DNA from: TMED27 sp964350695
Lineage (GTDB): Bacteria > Pseudomonadota > Alphaproteobacteria > Micavibrionales > Micavibrionaceae
Direction of reading: 5' to 3'
Assembly (NCBI GenBank): GCA_964350695.1
Contig: CAYGKM010000009.1
Location: 1-64,000, forward strand
Length of the DNA: 64,000 nt
A model generated the notes under the pieces. It worked only from the letters and a program-made list of their open reading frames with translations, was not told the DNA's origin and did not search any database. Positions 34,048-41,596 of the stretch are shown here, in pieces. Positions within the stretch are counted from its first letter, which is position 1, and the number at the start of each line of letters is the position of its first letter. The position numbers and the translations under genes are program-made.

Positions 34048-35211
34048 TCAAGTGACGGCAGAATCGGCAGGCGGCGCATATCGGTCGCGATCAAAGTCTT
34101 GCGGGAAGGCGCTTCCTTTTTCGGGGAGTTGTTGCAAGAGCAAAGCGAGTCCCATGAGCAGGCTTTGATGTGTGAAATAATCGTTCACCTGAAGGTCCAT
34201 ATCGCGGATATGCCCCATGTTTAACGCATGCGGGGTTTGGTTGTGTTTGTGAAGGCTTGAGCTTTTATCAAATTTCCCGAGGGTTGAGCTTTCGCCAAAA
34301 GCGGCTTTGCTCAGGGAGGAGCGCTGCAGCGGTTTTCCGGCTTTCATATATTCTTGGATGAGGCGGGCTTTATGGACATCCAATGCGCCGTTTATGATGG
34401 ATTGGAAGTCCCGCTGCGCCCCTCTGATGTTGCCAAAAACGCCTTTTAAGCCGAAGCCTTCGGCCTCGTCCTCGAATTCATATCTCCATGCTAAAGGCAA
34501 GAGGGCCGGCGAGGCGGCGAGTTGTACGTCATGTGAGAATTTATGCAAGACTTCGACTCCCCATTTGCGGCGGGTTTGGATGCCGTTATATCCGGATCTG
34601 GAGACCGGGTTTACGCTGGTGACGAACATCGCGTTGGCAAGGTCTTCGTGATCTTGGCGCAAGAACTTCGGCAGGGCTTCGTCATATTTATCCGCGATCG
34701 CGCTGAAGCCCTCTTGCTGTGAAAAGTTTTTTACGTTTTCTTCCCATTCATCGCGGGACGGTGCATTTTTATTACGGGATTTTACACAGAACTTGATACT
34801 GCCAACTGCAATTCCGCGCTCCTTTACGTCCAGATGGATGCGCCATTGGGCGATGTAATCCGTATTTAAAGGATGGGCGGGGTTTTTATGCGCTAAAGAG
34901 AAGGTCACATATTGAAAGTTTCGGTGCGCGGATTTATCAAGAGTCGTGTTGATGTTGCCGGCGAGAATTTCAGGCGCGGCTTTCAGGCTTTCGGCATCTT
35001 GCGTGTAGAGGCCGTATTCAGGCTCTTGAACGGAGCGCACGAGACGGATAATTCCGCCGGTTTGAAGCGCCGCTGCGAATTGATCCTGGAGGTCGGGGCC
35101 GAAGGTTGCTTCTTTCATCGCAGTTCTCAGATCATCAAATTCGATGATCTGGAATGTAGGGTTGGGTTTTAAAATCTCCGGTAAAAGGAGAGAAGAGTTT
35201 TGAGTGCGCAT
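34048..35211 (-). CDS. Orphan hypothetical protein (387 aa)
   Basis: No family recognised. A soluble, mixed alpha/beta protein with no signal peptide. Notable blocks are DYIAQWRIHLDVKERGIAVG, which looks like a beta-sheet core, and ANAMFVTSVNPVSRSGYNG. The C-terminus is Asp/Pro-rich. The ATG at 35211 has no ribosome site. A dyad lies immediately upstream. It lies between the deaminase-like gene and lpd and could be co-transcribed with the deaminase. Confidence 0.65.
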   Translation of the reverse strand: MRTQNSSLLLPEILKPNPTFQIIEFDDLRTAMKEATFGPDLQDQFAAALQTGGIIRLVRSVQEPEYGLYTQDAESLKAAPEILAGNINTTLDKSAHRNFQYVTFSLAHKNPAHPLNTDYIAQWRIHLDVKERGIAVGSIKFCVKSRNKNAPSRDEWEENVKNFSQQEGFSAIADKYDEALPKFLRQDHEDLANAMFVTSVNPVSRSGYNGIQTRRKWGVEVLHKFSHDVQLAASPALLPLAWRYEFEDEAEGFGLKGVFGNIRGAQRDFQSIINGALDVHKARLIQEYMKAGKPLQRSSLSKAAFGESSTLGKFDKSSSLHKHNQTPHALNMGHIRDMDLQVNDYFTHQSLLMGLALLLQQLPEKGSAFPQDFDRDRYAPPADSAVT

Positions 35212-35212
35212 A

Positions 35213-35246
35213 AAGTTTAAGGCCTGACCCTGTATTTTTTAAACTT
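35213..35246. promoter_or_regulatory. Dyad symmetry at the start of the 34048-35211 gene
   Basis: AAGTTTAA (35213-35220) and TTAAACTT (35239-35246) are perfect inverted copies 18 bp apart, directly before the start codon at 35211. This could be an operator; it could also hold AT-rich promoter elements. Confidence 0.35.
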
Positions 35247-35384
35247 AAAGGCTTTTTACATGAGTATGATCTAATGTGTCAATAAAATTATGACAATTTA
35301 TTTGGGGTGGTTTTTTGGTGGCGCTTGCTCTATTTGTATTAGCGAAATTTTCAATGTTTTTAACTTAGTGTGGATAACGAAATA

Positions 35385-36776
35385 ATGGCTTCTGAAAAAT
35401 TTGATGTAATCGTAATTGGCGCTGGCCCCGGCGGATATGTGTGCGCGATTCGTGCAGCGCAGCTGGGCATGAAAGTGGCGTGCGTCGAGAAAGAAAAAAC
35501 GCTTGGCGGGACATGTTTGAATATTGGTTGTATCCCTTCCAAAGCCTTGCTTTCTTCATCGGAGAAGTTTGAAGAAGCCGAGCATCATTTCGCCGAGATC
35601 GGTATTGATACGAAGCCGAAACTGAACCTGAAAAAGATGATGTCATTTAAAGATGATGTTGTGGAAGCCAACACCAAAGGCATCGAGTTTTTGTTCAAGA
35701 AAAACAAGATCACGCATCTTGTTGGCAAGGCAGAGATTGTTGAATCGGGCAAAGTAAAAATCGGTAAAGACGAATATGAAGCCGAAAGCATTGTGATTGC
35801 GACGGGATCAGATGTGATTTCGCTGCCCGGTATTGAGATTGACGAAAAAAGAATCGTGTCTTCGACGGGCGCGCTTAAGCTATCCGAAGTGCCGAAATCA
35901 TTGGTCGTGATTGGCGGCGGCGTTATCGGCCTTGAGATGGGCACTGTTTGGCGTCGTTTGGGCGCGAAGGTCACTGTGGTTGAGTATCTTGACCAGATTT
36001 TGCCCGGCATGGACGGTGAGGTTCGTAAGGAATCGCAGAAAATTTTCAAACGCCAAGGCGTTGAGTTTAAAACCGGCATGAAAGTGACGAGCGCGAAGGC
36101 AAGCGGCAAGGGCGTTGATTTGACGATGGAGCCTGCTGCGGGCGGCGCGGAAGAGAAGATGAGCGTGGATATCGTGCTGATGGCTGTGGGGCGTAAGCCT
36201 TATACGGAAGGGCTTGGGCTTGAAAAAGCGGGCGTTGAGTTGACCGAGCGCGGGCAGATTAAAACCGATGAGTTTTTCGAGACATCCGTTGAAGGGATTT
36301 ACGCGATTGGTGATGTGATTGTCGGGCCGATGCTTGCGCATAAAGCCGAGGACGAAGGCGTTGTGCTGGCGGAGATGCTGTCGGGTGAAAGCGGGCATAT
36401 TGATTATAACTGCATTCCGGGCGTTGTTTATACGTGGCCTGAAGTGGCCAATGTTGGGCAGACGGAAGAGCAGCTTAAAGAAGCGGGCATTGCGTATAAC
36501 GCGGGCAAGTTCCCGTTCATGGCGAATGGCCGCGCGCGCGCGATGGGATCAACCGATGGGTTTGTGAAGATTTTGGCGGATGCCAAGACAGACCGCGTTT
36601 TGGGCGGACATATTGTCGGGCCGGGCGCTGGTGATTTGATCCAAGAAATCGTGAGTGTCATGGAATTTGAAGGTACGGCGGAAGATATCGCACGGACCTG
36701 TCACGCTCACCCAACCCTCACGGAAGTGGTGAAGGAAGCGGCTTTGGCGGTTCACAAGCGCCCACTGCATATTTAA
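35385..36776 (+). CDS. lpd: Dihydrolipoamide dehydrogenase (E3)
   Basis: FAD-dependent E3 (463 aa) that reoxidises the lipoyl groups of 2-oxoglutarate dehydrogenase and related complexes. FDVIVIGAGPGGYVCAIRA opens with the FAD Rossmann motif. The redox-active Cys pair is in GGTCLNIGCIPSK, the NAD motif is VVIGGGVIGLEM, GIYAIGDVIVGPMLAHKAEDEG is the second FAD contact, and HAHPTLTE carries the catalytic His-Glu dyad. ATG 35385 (MASEKFDVIV) fits the family. An upstream GTG at 35370 is possible, but neither start has a good ribosome site. Confidence 0.96.
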   Translation: MASEKFDVIVIGAGPGGYVCAIRAAQLGMKVACVEKEKTLGGTCLNIGCIPSKALLSSSEKFEEAEHHFAEIGIDTKPKLNLKKMMSFKDDVVEANTKGIEFLFKKNKITHLVGKAEIVESGKVKIGKDEYEAESIVIATGSDVISLPGIEIDEKRIVSSTGALKLSEVPKSLVVIGGGVIGLEMGTVWRRLGAKVTVVEYLDQILPGMDGEVRKESQKIFKRQGVEFKTGMKVTSAKASGKGVDLTMEPAAGGAEEKMSVDIVLMAVGRKPYTEGLGLEKAGVELTERGQIKTDEFFETSVEGIYAIGDVIVGPMLAHKAEDEGVVLAEMLSGESGHIDYNCIPGVVYTWPEVANVGQTEEQLKEAGIAYNAGKFPFMANGRARAMGSTDGFVKILADAKTDRVLGGHIVGPGAGDLIQEIVSVMEFEGTAEDIARTCHAHPTLTEVVKEAALAVHKRPLHI

Positions 36777-36780
36777 ATTT

Positions 36781-37749
36781 TTAATTTCGAGGATGCGCGG
36801 CTTTATAGATGCGCGTCAGCTCTTTCATATCAACCTCGGTATAGCGCTGGGTTGTGCTGAGGCTTGAGTGTCCCAAGAGTTCCTGAATCTCCCGAAGGTT
36901 TGCGCCGTTTTGCAGCAGATGCGTTGCGAAAGAGTGGCGCAGGGCGTGGGGCGTTGCGTTTTCGGGCAGGCCGAGGACGCCGCGAAGCGAGCGCATGGAT
37001 TTTTGGGCTATGCCTTGATTGAGCCGCCCGCCGCGCGTACCGACAAAGAGCGGGCGATCCGGCGCGCTCGGGAAGGGGCATTGTTCCAGATAAGCTTGGA
37101 GCGTATCTTCAACGATGTCGATCACGGGGACTTGGCGCTCTTTCGAGCCTTTCCCCATAACGCGCAAGAATCCATCGCGCGGCATGTCGCGGATGTTGAG
37201 CTGCAGGGCTTCGTCTATCCGTAAGCCGCAGCCATAAAGCAGGGTGAACAGGGCGCGGTCGCGCTGGCCGATCCAGTCTTCTTTGACCAGTAAATCCGCC
37301 TCTTCGATGAGGCGTCTGGTTTGTTGTTCCTGCATGGGTTTGGGGAGTTTGTGCGGGAGCTTGGGGCTTCTGAGGGCCGAGATTGCGGGGTTATGTACTA
37401 TCCCGTTTTTATCCAGCCAACTCAGCAGGTTTTTAACGCCAGACAGGCTGCGGGCGCGACTTGCATTGCCTACGCCCTTTTTACGATCCTCACCCATGGC
37501 CTTTTTCGACATCCACGCACGGAAATCCTGAATTGTGATATTGCCGATGTCATCAAGGCCGATTTGGGTGTTTAGATGTTTTGCGAGGAAGTTTAGGAAG
37601 TGAGAAATATCGCCGTTATAGGCGCGGAGCGTGTGGCGGCTGACGCGCTTTTCATGGCGCAGGTAATCCTGCCATTGCATAAGTTTTTCCGCGAGATCTG
37701 AGGCGCAGCTTTGGAGGGTGAGGGGGGTTATCCCGGAAGGTTCAGCCAT
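36781..37749 (-). CDS. xerC: Tyrosine recombinase XerC
   Basis: Site-specific recombinase (322 aa) that with XerD resolves chromosome dimers at dif. The catalytic residues are R177 in YGCGLRIDEAL, K203 in MGKGSKERQVP, H268/R271 in TPHALRHSFATHL, H294 in LGHSSLSTTQRYT, and the nucleophile Y303. The N-terminal SAM-like domain YLRHEKRVSRHTLRAYNGDI is typical. The start overlaps the end of the DUF484 gene by 22 bases. A DUF484-xerC pairing is common in proteobacteria. XerC is chosen over XerD on that context. Confidence 0.92.
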   Translation of the reverse strand: MAEPSGITPLTLQSCASDLAEKLMQWQDYLRHEKRVSRHTLRAYNGDISHFLNFLAKHLNTQIGLDDIGNITIQDFRAWMSKKAMGEDRKKGVGNASRARSLSGVKNLLSWLDKNGIVHNPAISALRSPKLPHKLPKPMQEQQTRRLIEEADLLVKEDWIGQRDRALFTLLYGCGLRIDEALQLNIRDMPRDGFLRVMGKGSKERQVPVIDIVEDTLQAYLEQCPFPSAPDRPLFVGTRGGRLNQGIAQKSMRSLRGVLGLPENATPHALRHSFATHLLQNGANLREIQELLGHSSLSTTQRYTEVDMKELTRIYKAAHPRN

Positions 37750-38441
37750 GTGCGGAAAGCCCTTTCGATGACCTTCGTCAGGAACAGAATTTGGTCTGTT
37801 GCCTGTCCCTCGGCGAAGGTGTCGGCATCGCGGGAGCCGAATGCGAGAATCGCGGGGGGCGTATCCATGGCGATTCCAACATGCAGCAAAATTTGCGATT
37901 TTACGAGGCTGGCGCCGCCGCCATATATGGCCTCAATGCCGCTGATATTATCCTGCAGAAGGACGGGCTTGCCATTCATCCAGCTTGTGACCGTGCCTTC
38001 GGGGACGATGCGGATGCCGTTTGTCTGGATATGCGGGATGTCTTGACCGTCGGCTTCCACAACCAGAACGGCGATATCGACGGCAAGGATTGTGGCGAGA
38101 TCCATGGTGATGCAGTGGATGAATTCTTCGAAAGAGCGCGCTTCGAGCAGTCGCAGCACAGCGTCATGGACGCGGGCTTGGTTGTTCATATTGGCGCGGG
38201 AGCTTTCGACGATTTCGCGCGTGGTTTGCAAGGCTTCATCTTTGGCGGTTTTAAGGCGCTCAATCATATAGCCTTGGAAATCCGCGACCTCTCCGCGCTT
38301 GGGGCGTTTTTTCTCGGGCAGAAGTAATTCCAAAGCGTCAGGGTTTTCATCCAGAAAGCTTGGATTGTCACGGAGGAAGGTCAGGACTTCGTCTTTGGAG
38401 ATCATGGTATCGGCGGGGCTTTGCGTGAGAGTATCAGACAT
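37728..38441 (-). CDS. DUF484 family protein
   Basis: A 237-residue DUF484 protein with a short helical lead (FLRDNPSFLDENPDALELLLPEKKRP), a coiled segment, and a C-terminal GAF-like domain (VLRLLEARSFEEFIHCITMDLATILAVD and after). The family role is unknown; GAF-type folds often bind small ligands. It is encoded upstream of xerC, overlapping it by 22 bases, an arrangement also seen in gammaproteobacteria. Confidence 0.88.
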   Translation of the reverse strand: MSDTLTQSPADTMISKDEVLTFLRDNPSFLDENPDALELLLPEKKRPKRGEVADFQGYMIERLKTAKDEALQTTREIVESSRANMNNQARVHDAVLRLLEARSFEEFIHCITMDLATILAVDIAVLVVEADGQDIPHIQTNGIRIVPEGTVTSWMNGKPVLLQDNISGIEAIYGGGASLVKSQILLHVGIAMDTPPAILAFGSRDADTFAEGQATDQILFLTKVIERAFRTWLNLPG

Positions 38442-38481
38442 TCCATGATTCTATCACAAAGCGGGCTGCGGGAAAAATGGT

Positions 38482-39132
38482 TTAGGCGGCAGGCTCGTTT
38501 CTTAATGCAGAGTCATCAGGTGGCGAGGACGCATTTATAGAATCCCTTAAATTCATAAGCTCCATTTCATATTTTAAGATCGCAGCGGCTTCTGCATATG
38601 TTTTAATGTTTGGGTTGTTCTGAAAAACTGTTTTTAAAGTATCAAACATTAATTTGAAGTCTTCTATCGCGGCGTCATCTTTAAAGTGCCTTTTGTTCAT
38701 TGTAGCGTTTCCGCGTCCTATTTGTGAAAACCTCAAATGCCCGTCTTCTGTGATGGTTATGTCCATCTTGTCTATTTCAAGGGGGCTAAATTTTGTGTGT
38801 TTTCCAAAGAACGTTAAATCCTGAAATTGAAACTCTCTATTTTCTATATACATCTGGACATGCATGGATTGGCGAGTGCTGATTAGCGATCCTGCAATGG
38901 CAACGCCCACGCACGCTGCGTAGGTTTTTGCATCACTTTGTCCTGCGAGTAGACCGTAGATACCATAGGTGCTTGCCATGATGCTGACGGCGCCTGCCGC
39001 GTTATGAGGTGTTTCAAAAACTAAGGGGTTTTCACGCGTAAGAATAGGGGCGGTAGGAATGAGTTCTTCCGCTGGGCTTAAGCTTGCAGCCTTTTTAAAG
39101 GCTTTAGGGGGCATTTGACTATTATCTGCCAT
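38482..39132 (-). CDS. Orphan hypothetical membrane-associated protein (216 aa)
   Basis: No family recognised. Residues about 43-64 (HNAAGAVSIMASTYGIYGLLAG) and about 68-85 (AKTYAACVGVAIAGSLIS) are hydrophobic and look like two membrane helices. The rest is soluble, with a beta-like segment (FQFQDLTFFGKHTKF, IDKMDITITEDGHLRFSQIG) and an acidic tail. There is no ribosome site. The promoter at 39139-39167 puts transcription start at or near the A of the start codon, suggesting a leaderless mRNA. The N-terminal SLSPAEELIPTAP stretch is cytoplasmic. Confidence 0.68.
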   Translation of the reverse strand: MADNSQMPPKAFKKAASLSPAEELIPTAPILTRENPLVFETPHNAAGAVSIMASTYGIYGLLAGQSDAKTYAACVGVAIAGSLISTRQSMHVQMYIENREFQFQDLTFFGKHTKFSPLEIDKMDITITEDGHLRFSQIGRGNATMNKRHFKDDAAIEDFKLMFDTLKTVFQNNPNIKTYAEAAAILKYEMELMNLRDSINASSPPDDSALRNEPAA

Positions 39133-39138
39133 AGTGAG

Positions 39139-39167
39139 TTTATAGCTTAATAATTATCTTCACGCAA
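39139..39167 (-). promoter_or_regulatory. Promoter abutting the start codon of the 38482-39132 gene
   Basis: On the minus strand TTGCGT (39167-39162), 17-bp spacer, TATAAA (39144-39139), then 6 bases to the ATG at 39132. Predicted transcription start coincides with the start codon. Confidence 0.6.
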
Positions 39168-39184
39168 TAAAATAATATGTAAAT

Positions 39185-39841
39185 CTATAGAATGCTTTGG
39201 CCCGTCTTTTTCCAGTCCTCAACGAAAGCGGCGAGGCCGGATGAGGTTAGCGGGTGTTTATAGAGTTGACGGATGACGCTTGGCGGGCTGGTCATCACAT
39301 GCGCGCCCATCTTGGCGCTGTCGACGATATGAAGCGGGTTGCGGATGGAGGCGACCAGCACTTCAGTGTCGAAATTCGGGTAATTATCATAGATACGCAC
39401 GATATCGGCGATGAGCTGAAGGCCGTCGCTAGAGATATCATCAAGGCGTCCAACGAAAGGCGAGACGAAGCTTGCGCCTGCTTTGGCGGCGAGGATGGCT
39501 TGTGCGGGGGAGAAACAGAGCGTTACATTCACCATTGTGCCGTCATCGGAGAGCTCTTTACATACCCGCAGGCCGTCTTCGGTGAGCGGCACTTTTACGG
39601 CGATATTGTCGCCCCATTTGCGGATCACTTCTGCTTCTTTGCGCATGGTGTCGTAATCGGTGGCGGCGACTTCGGCGGATACGGGGCCGTCTACGATTTT
39701 ACAAATGGCTTGGATAACCTCTTTGAAATCTTGTCCTGATTTGGCGATAAGGGAGGGGTTGGTTGTGACGCCGTCCACCATGCCCGTTCCGGCCAAAGAT
39801 TTGATTTCATCAATGTCACCAGTGTCGACGAAGAATTTCAT
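39185..39841 (-). CDS. tal: Transaldolase (short, fructose-6-phosphate aldolase-like class)
   Basis: A 218-residue TIM-barrel transaldolase of the pentose phosphate pathway. MKFFVDTGDIDEIKSL, VTTNPSLIAKSG, DNIAVKVPLTEDGL with the Schiff-base Lys, and FVSPFVGRLDDISSDG are all family blocks. The ATG at 39841 is preferred to an upstream in-frame ATG because AAGGAAA lies 8 bases before it. That ribosome site is inside one arm of a 26-base inverted repeat, so translation may be controlled by RNA structure. Transaldolase and fructose-6-phosphate aldolase activities cannot be told apart here. Confidence 0.92.
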   Translation of the reverse strand: MKFFVDTGDIDEIKSLAGTGMVDGVTTNPSLIAKSGQDFKEVIQAICKIVDGPVSAEVAATDYDTMRKEAEVIRKWGDNIAVKVPLTEDGLRVCKELSDDGTMVNVTLCFSPAQAILAAKAGASFVSPFVGRLDDISSDGLQLIADIVRIYDNYPNFDTEVLVASIRNPLHIVDSAKMGAHVMTSPPSVIRQLYKHPLTSSGLAAFVEDWKKTGQSIL

Positions 39842-39843
39842 GT

Positions 39844-39947
39844 GCGTTGTTTCCTTTTGCGTTTTCACAGCGTTGCTGCGCTTCTAAAATAGTGGGCTTC
39901 TATTCGTCGTCGCTTGCGCCTTGTGAAAACACAAAATCAAACAACGC
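39844..39947. repeat. 104-bp inverted repeat element covering the tal ribosome site
   Basis: The left arm 39844-39869 (GCGTTGTTT, CC, TTTTGCGTTTTCACA) and the right arm 39922-39947 (TGTGAAAACACAAAA, TC, AAACAACGC) match at 23 of 26 positions as inverted copies around a 52-bp centre. On the minus strand the 3' arm contains the AAGGAAA ribosome site of tal and ends 2 bases from its start codon. It may be a regulatory hairpin, or a small terminal-inverted-repeat element. Confidence 0.7.
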
Positions 39948-40014
39948 CGTATTTATGCGTTTCTTTAAAACTGTTACTGTTTTTGTATAAAGGGTTTGGA
40001 GGAATCTTCAAGGT

Positions 40015-40944
40015 ATGAAAATCGGAATCATTGGCGGCGGGATTATTGGTTTGACGAGCGGGGTTGTTCTCGCCGAGGCGGGGCATGATGTGCGCGTGAT
40101 GAGCCGCGAGCCGATTGAGCGCTCAACAAGCTGGGCGGCGGGGGCGACGTGTTATCCGTTCGGGTGCGAGGAGAGCGAACGCAGTATCGGCTGGTTCTTG
40201 CGGAGTTGCGAGGTTTTGAAATCTTTGCAAAATGATCCAGCGGCGGGGATATATGCTGCCGATTGGCAGAAGCTTTCGGGGGCCGCGCAGGGCGAGATCC
40301 CGTTTTGGTATGATCGGTATGAGGGCGCGCGCGTGCTTGAGCCGCACGAAGTGCCTGCGCCTTATCGATCGGGGATTACCGCGCCGCTCCTTATTATGGG
40401 GGTGGATGAATATGTGCCTTATGTTATGGCGCGTTTTAAGGCGGCAGGCGGCGCGTATGAGATTCGCGATGTTGCGGGGGTTGAAGAGGTGTCCGCAGAT
40501 TTTGATGTGGTGATAAACTGCACAGGGGTTGCCGCGCGTGATTTTGTCCCCGATACGGCCGTGTATCCTGCGCGCGGGCAGGTGGTGGTGGTGAGAAATC
40601 CCGGTGTGAAAAAGCATACGGCGCTGTTTGAAAATAAGTTTTATTGTTATCCGCGGGGAAGTCAGGTTTTGCTCGGCGGGTCATTTGATGAACATGAATG
40701 GGAGCGCACGCCTGATGAAGGCTTAACGCGCGAGATTTTGAAATGGGCGGGCGCGTTTGAGCCGCTTTTGGCTGAGCCTGAAGTCATAGATGTTCGGGTT
40801 GGCTTGCGCCCGATGCGCCCCAAAGTGCGTTTAGAGAAAGAGACTTGCGCGGATGGCACGCCGCTCATCCATAATTATGGGCATGGCGGTGCAGGATTTA
40901 CATTATCGTGGGGTTGTGCGGATCAGGTGCTGGCACTTTTATAA
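40015..40944 (+). CDS. D-amino-acid-oxidase-like flavoenzyme
   Basis: A 309-residue FAD oxidoreductase of the D-amino-acid/D-aspartate oxidase family, which deaminates D-amino acids to keto acids with H2O2 release. It has the Rossmann motif IGIIGGGIIGLTSGVVLAEAG, STSWAAGATCYPFG and VVINCTGVAARDF, and near the C-terminus the substrate/FAD blocks GLRPMRPKVRLE and HNYGHGGAGFTLSWGCAD, which are close to those of eukaryotic enzymes. Substrate range (neutral or acidic D-amino acids) is not resolved. GGAGGAATCTTCAAGGT precedes the ATG. The last 47 bases overlap a convergent orphan. Confidence 0.85.
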   Translation: MKIGIIGGGIIGLTSGVVLAEAGHDVRVMSREPIERSTSWAAGATCYPFGCEESERSIGWFLRSCEVLKSLQNDPAAGIYAADWQKLSGAAQGEIPFWYDRYEGARVLEPHEVPAPYRSGITAPLLIMGVDEYVPYVMARFKAAGGAYEIRDVAGVEEVSADFDVVINCTGVAARDFVPDTAVYPARGQVVVVRNPGVKKHTALFENKFYCYPRGSQVLLGGSFDEHEWERTPDEGLTREILKWAGAFEPLLAEPEVIDVRVGLRPMRPKVRLEKETCADGTPLIHNYGHGGAGFTLSWGCADQVLALL

Positions 40945-41560
40945 GATGCGCCGGAATGATATCGGAAAGGGCATATTCTTTTCCGAGGGTTTGTATGTCT
41001 TCTACCGACATATGTTCGATAATATCTGCGGGCAGGTTTATTACGAAGCTGTTTGCGAAGAAATTCAGTATATTTGCAGACCCCGGATGGATTGTAGCGA
41101 TTGATCTTGCTGTCGCATTTAACAATTTATGGTGCCTATAAATCGGAATAAGTAGGTCTGAGGATATAAGAAGATCATTCTCATCCAATGAGGTGATCTG
41201 CGGCTTTGGCTGAGGAAGACAATTTCCTATAAGGGTGCTCATTGTTTCCACGGCCCTGCTTACGTCCTTATATGCTCGGGTTTGCTCCGGGGTGCGCCCT
41301 TTGAAGCTGCCGATATGGTCTGCGACCATTTTGAGACCGCTTGCGATGTCTATGTTCTTCACACCCGCAGCATAACGTTCTGCGGCAATAATTGCAGATG
41401 AATTGAGGTTCAGCGGACCGCCAGTGCTTGTGCTGATTATGCCGACCCATGCGCAAAGCTCCGATCTTTTGACTGGTATTGATGCGTGATTCGGCGGTGA
41501 TATATGGGCAGGTCTTTCCCCCATAAGCCTGTTTGCGAAATGTGTTAAACGGTCTAACAT
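40898..41560 (-). CDS. Orphan hypothetical protein (220 aa)
   Basis: No family recognised. A soluble protein with a mixed fold: a Ser/Thr-rich stretch (CAWVGIISTSTGGPLNLNSSAIIAAERYAAG), a helical middle (TRAYKDVSRAVETMSTLIGN), and a C-terminal region (NILNFFANSFVINLPADIIEHM). There is no ribosome site, and the TTGACA promoter lies over priA's first codons, giving a likely leaderless mRNA. The 3' end overlaps the D-amino-acid-oxidase-like gene by 47 bases. Confidence 0.65.
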   Translation of the reverse strand: MLDRLTHFANRLMGERPAHISPPNHASIPVKRSELCAWVGIISTSTGGPLNLNSSAIIAAERYAAGVKNIDIASGLKMVADHIGSFKGRTPEQTRAYKDVSRAVETMSTLIGNCLPQPKPQITSLDENDLLISSDLLIPIYRHHKLLNATARSIATIHPGSANILNFFANSFVINLPADIIEHMSVEDIQTLGKEYALSDIIPAHLIKVPAPDPHNPTIM

Positions 41561-41566
41561 AGGTTT

Positions 41567-41596
41567 GTTTTACAGTAGAAAAATTCGTTATGTCAA
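41567..41596 (-). promoter_or_regulatory. Promoter of the 40898-41560 gene, -35 over the priA start
   Basis: On the minus strand TTGACA (41596-41591) and TAAAAC (41572-41567) with an 18-bp spacer beginning TAACGAATTTTTC. The -35 box overlaps the first codons of priA. Only 6 bases separate the -10 from the ATG at 41560. Confidence 0.55.

Noticed and set aside
39844..39947. Rho-independent terminator of the D-amino-acid-oxidase/transaldolase region
   Set aside because: The arms are long and the loop is 52 bases with no following T-run, so it does not fit a terminator.
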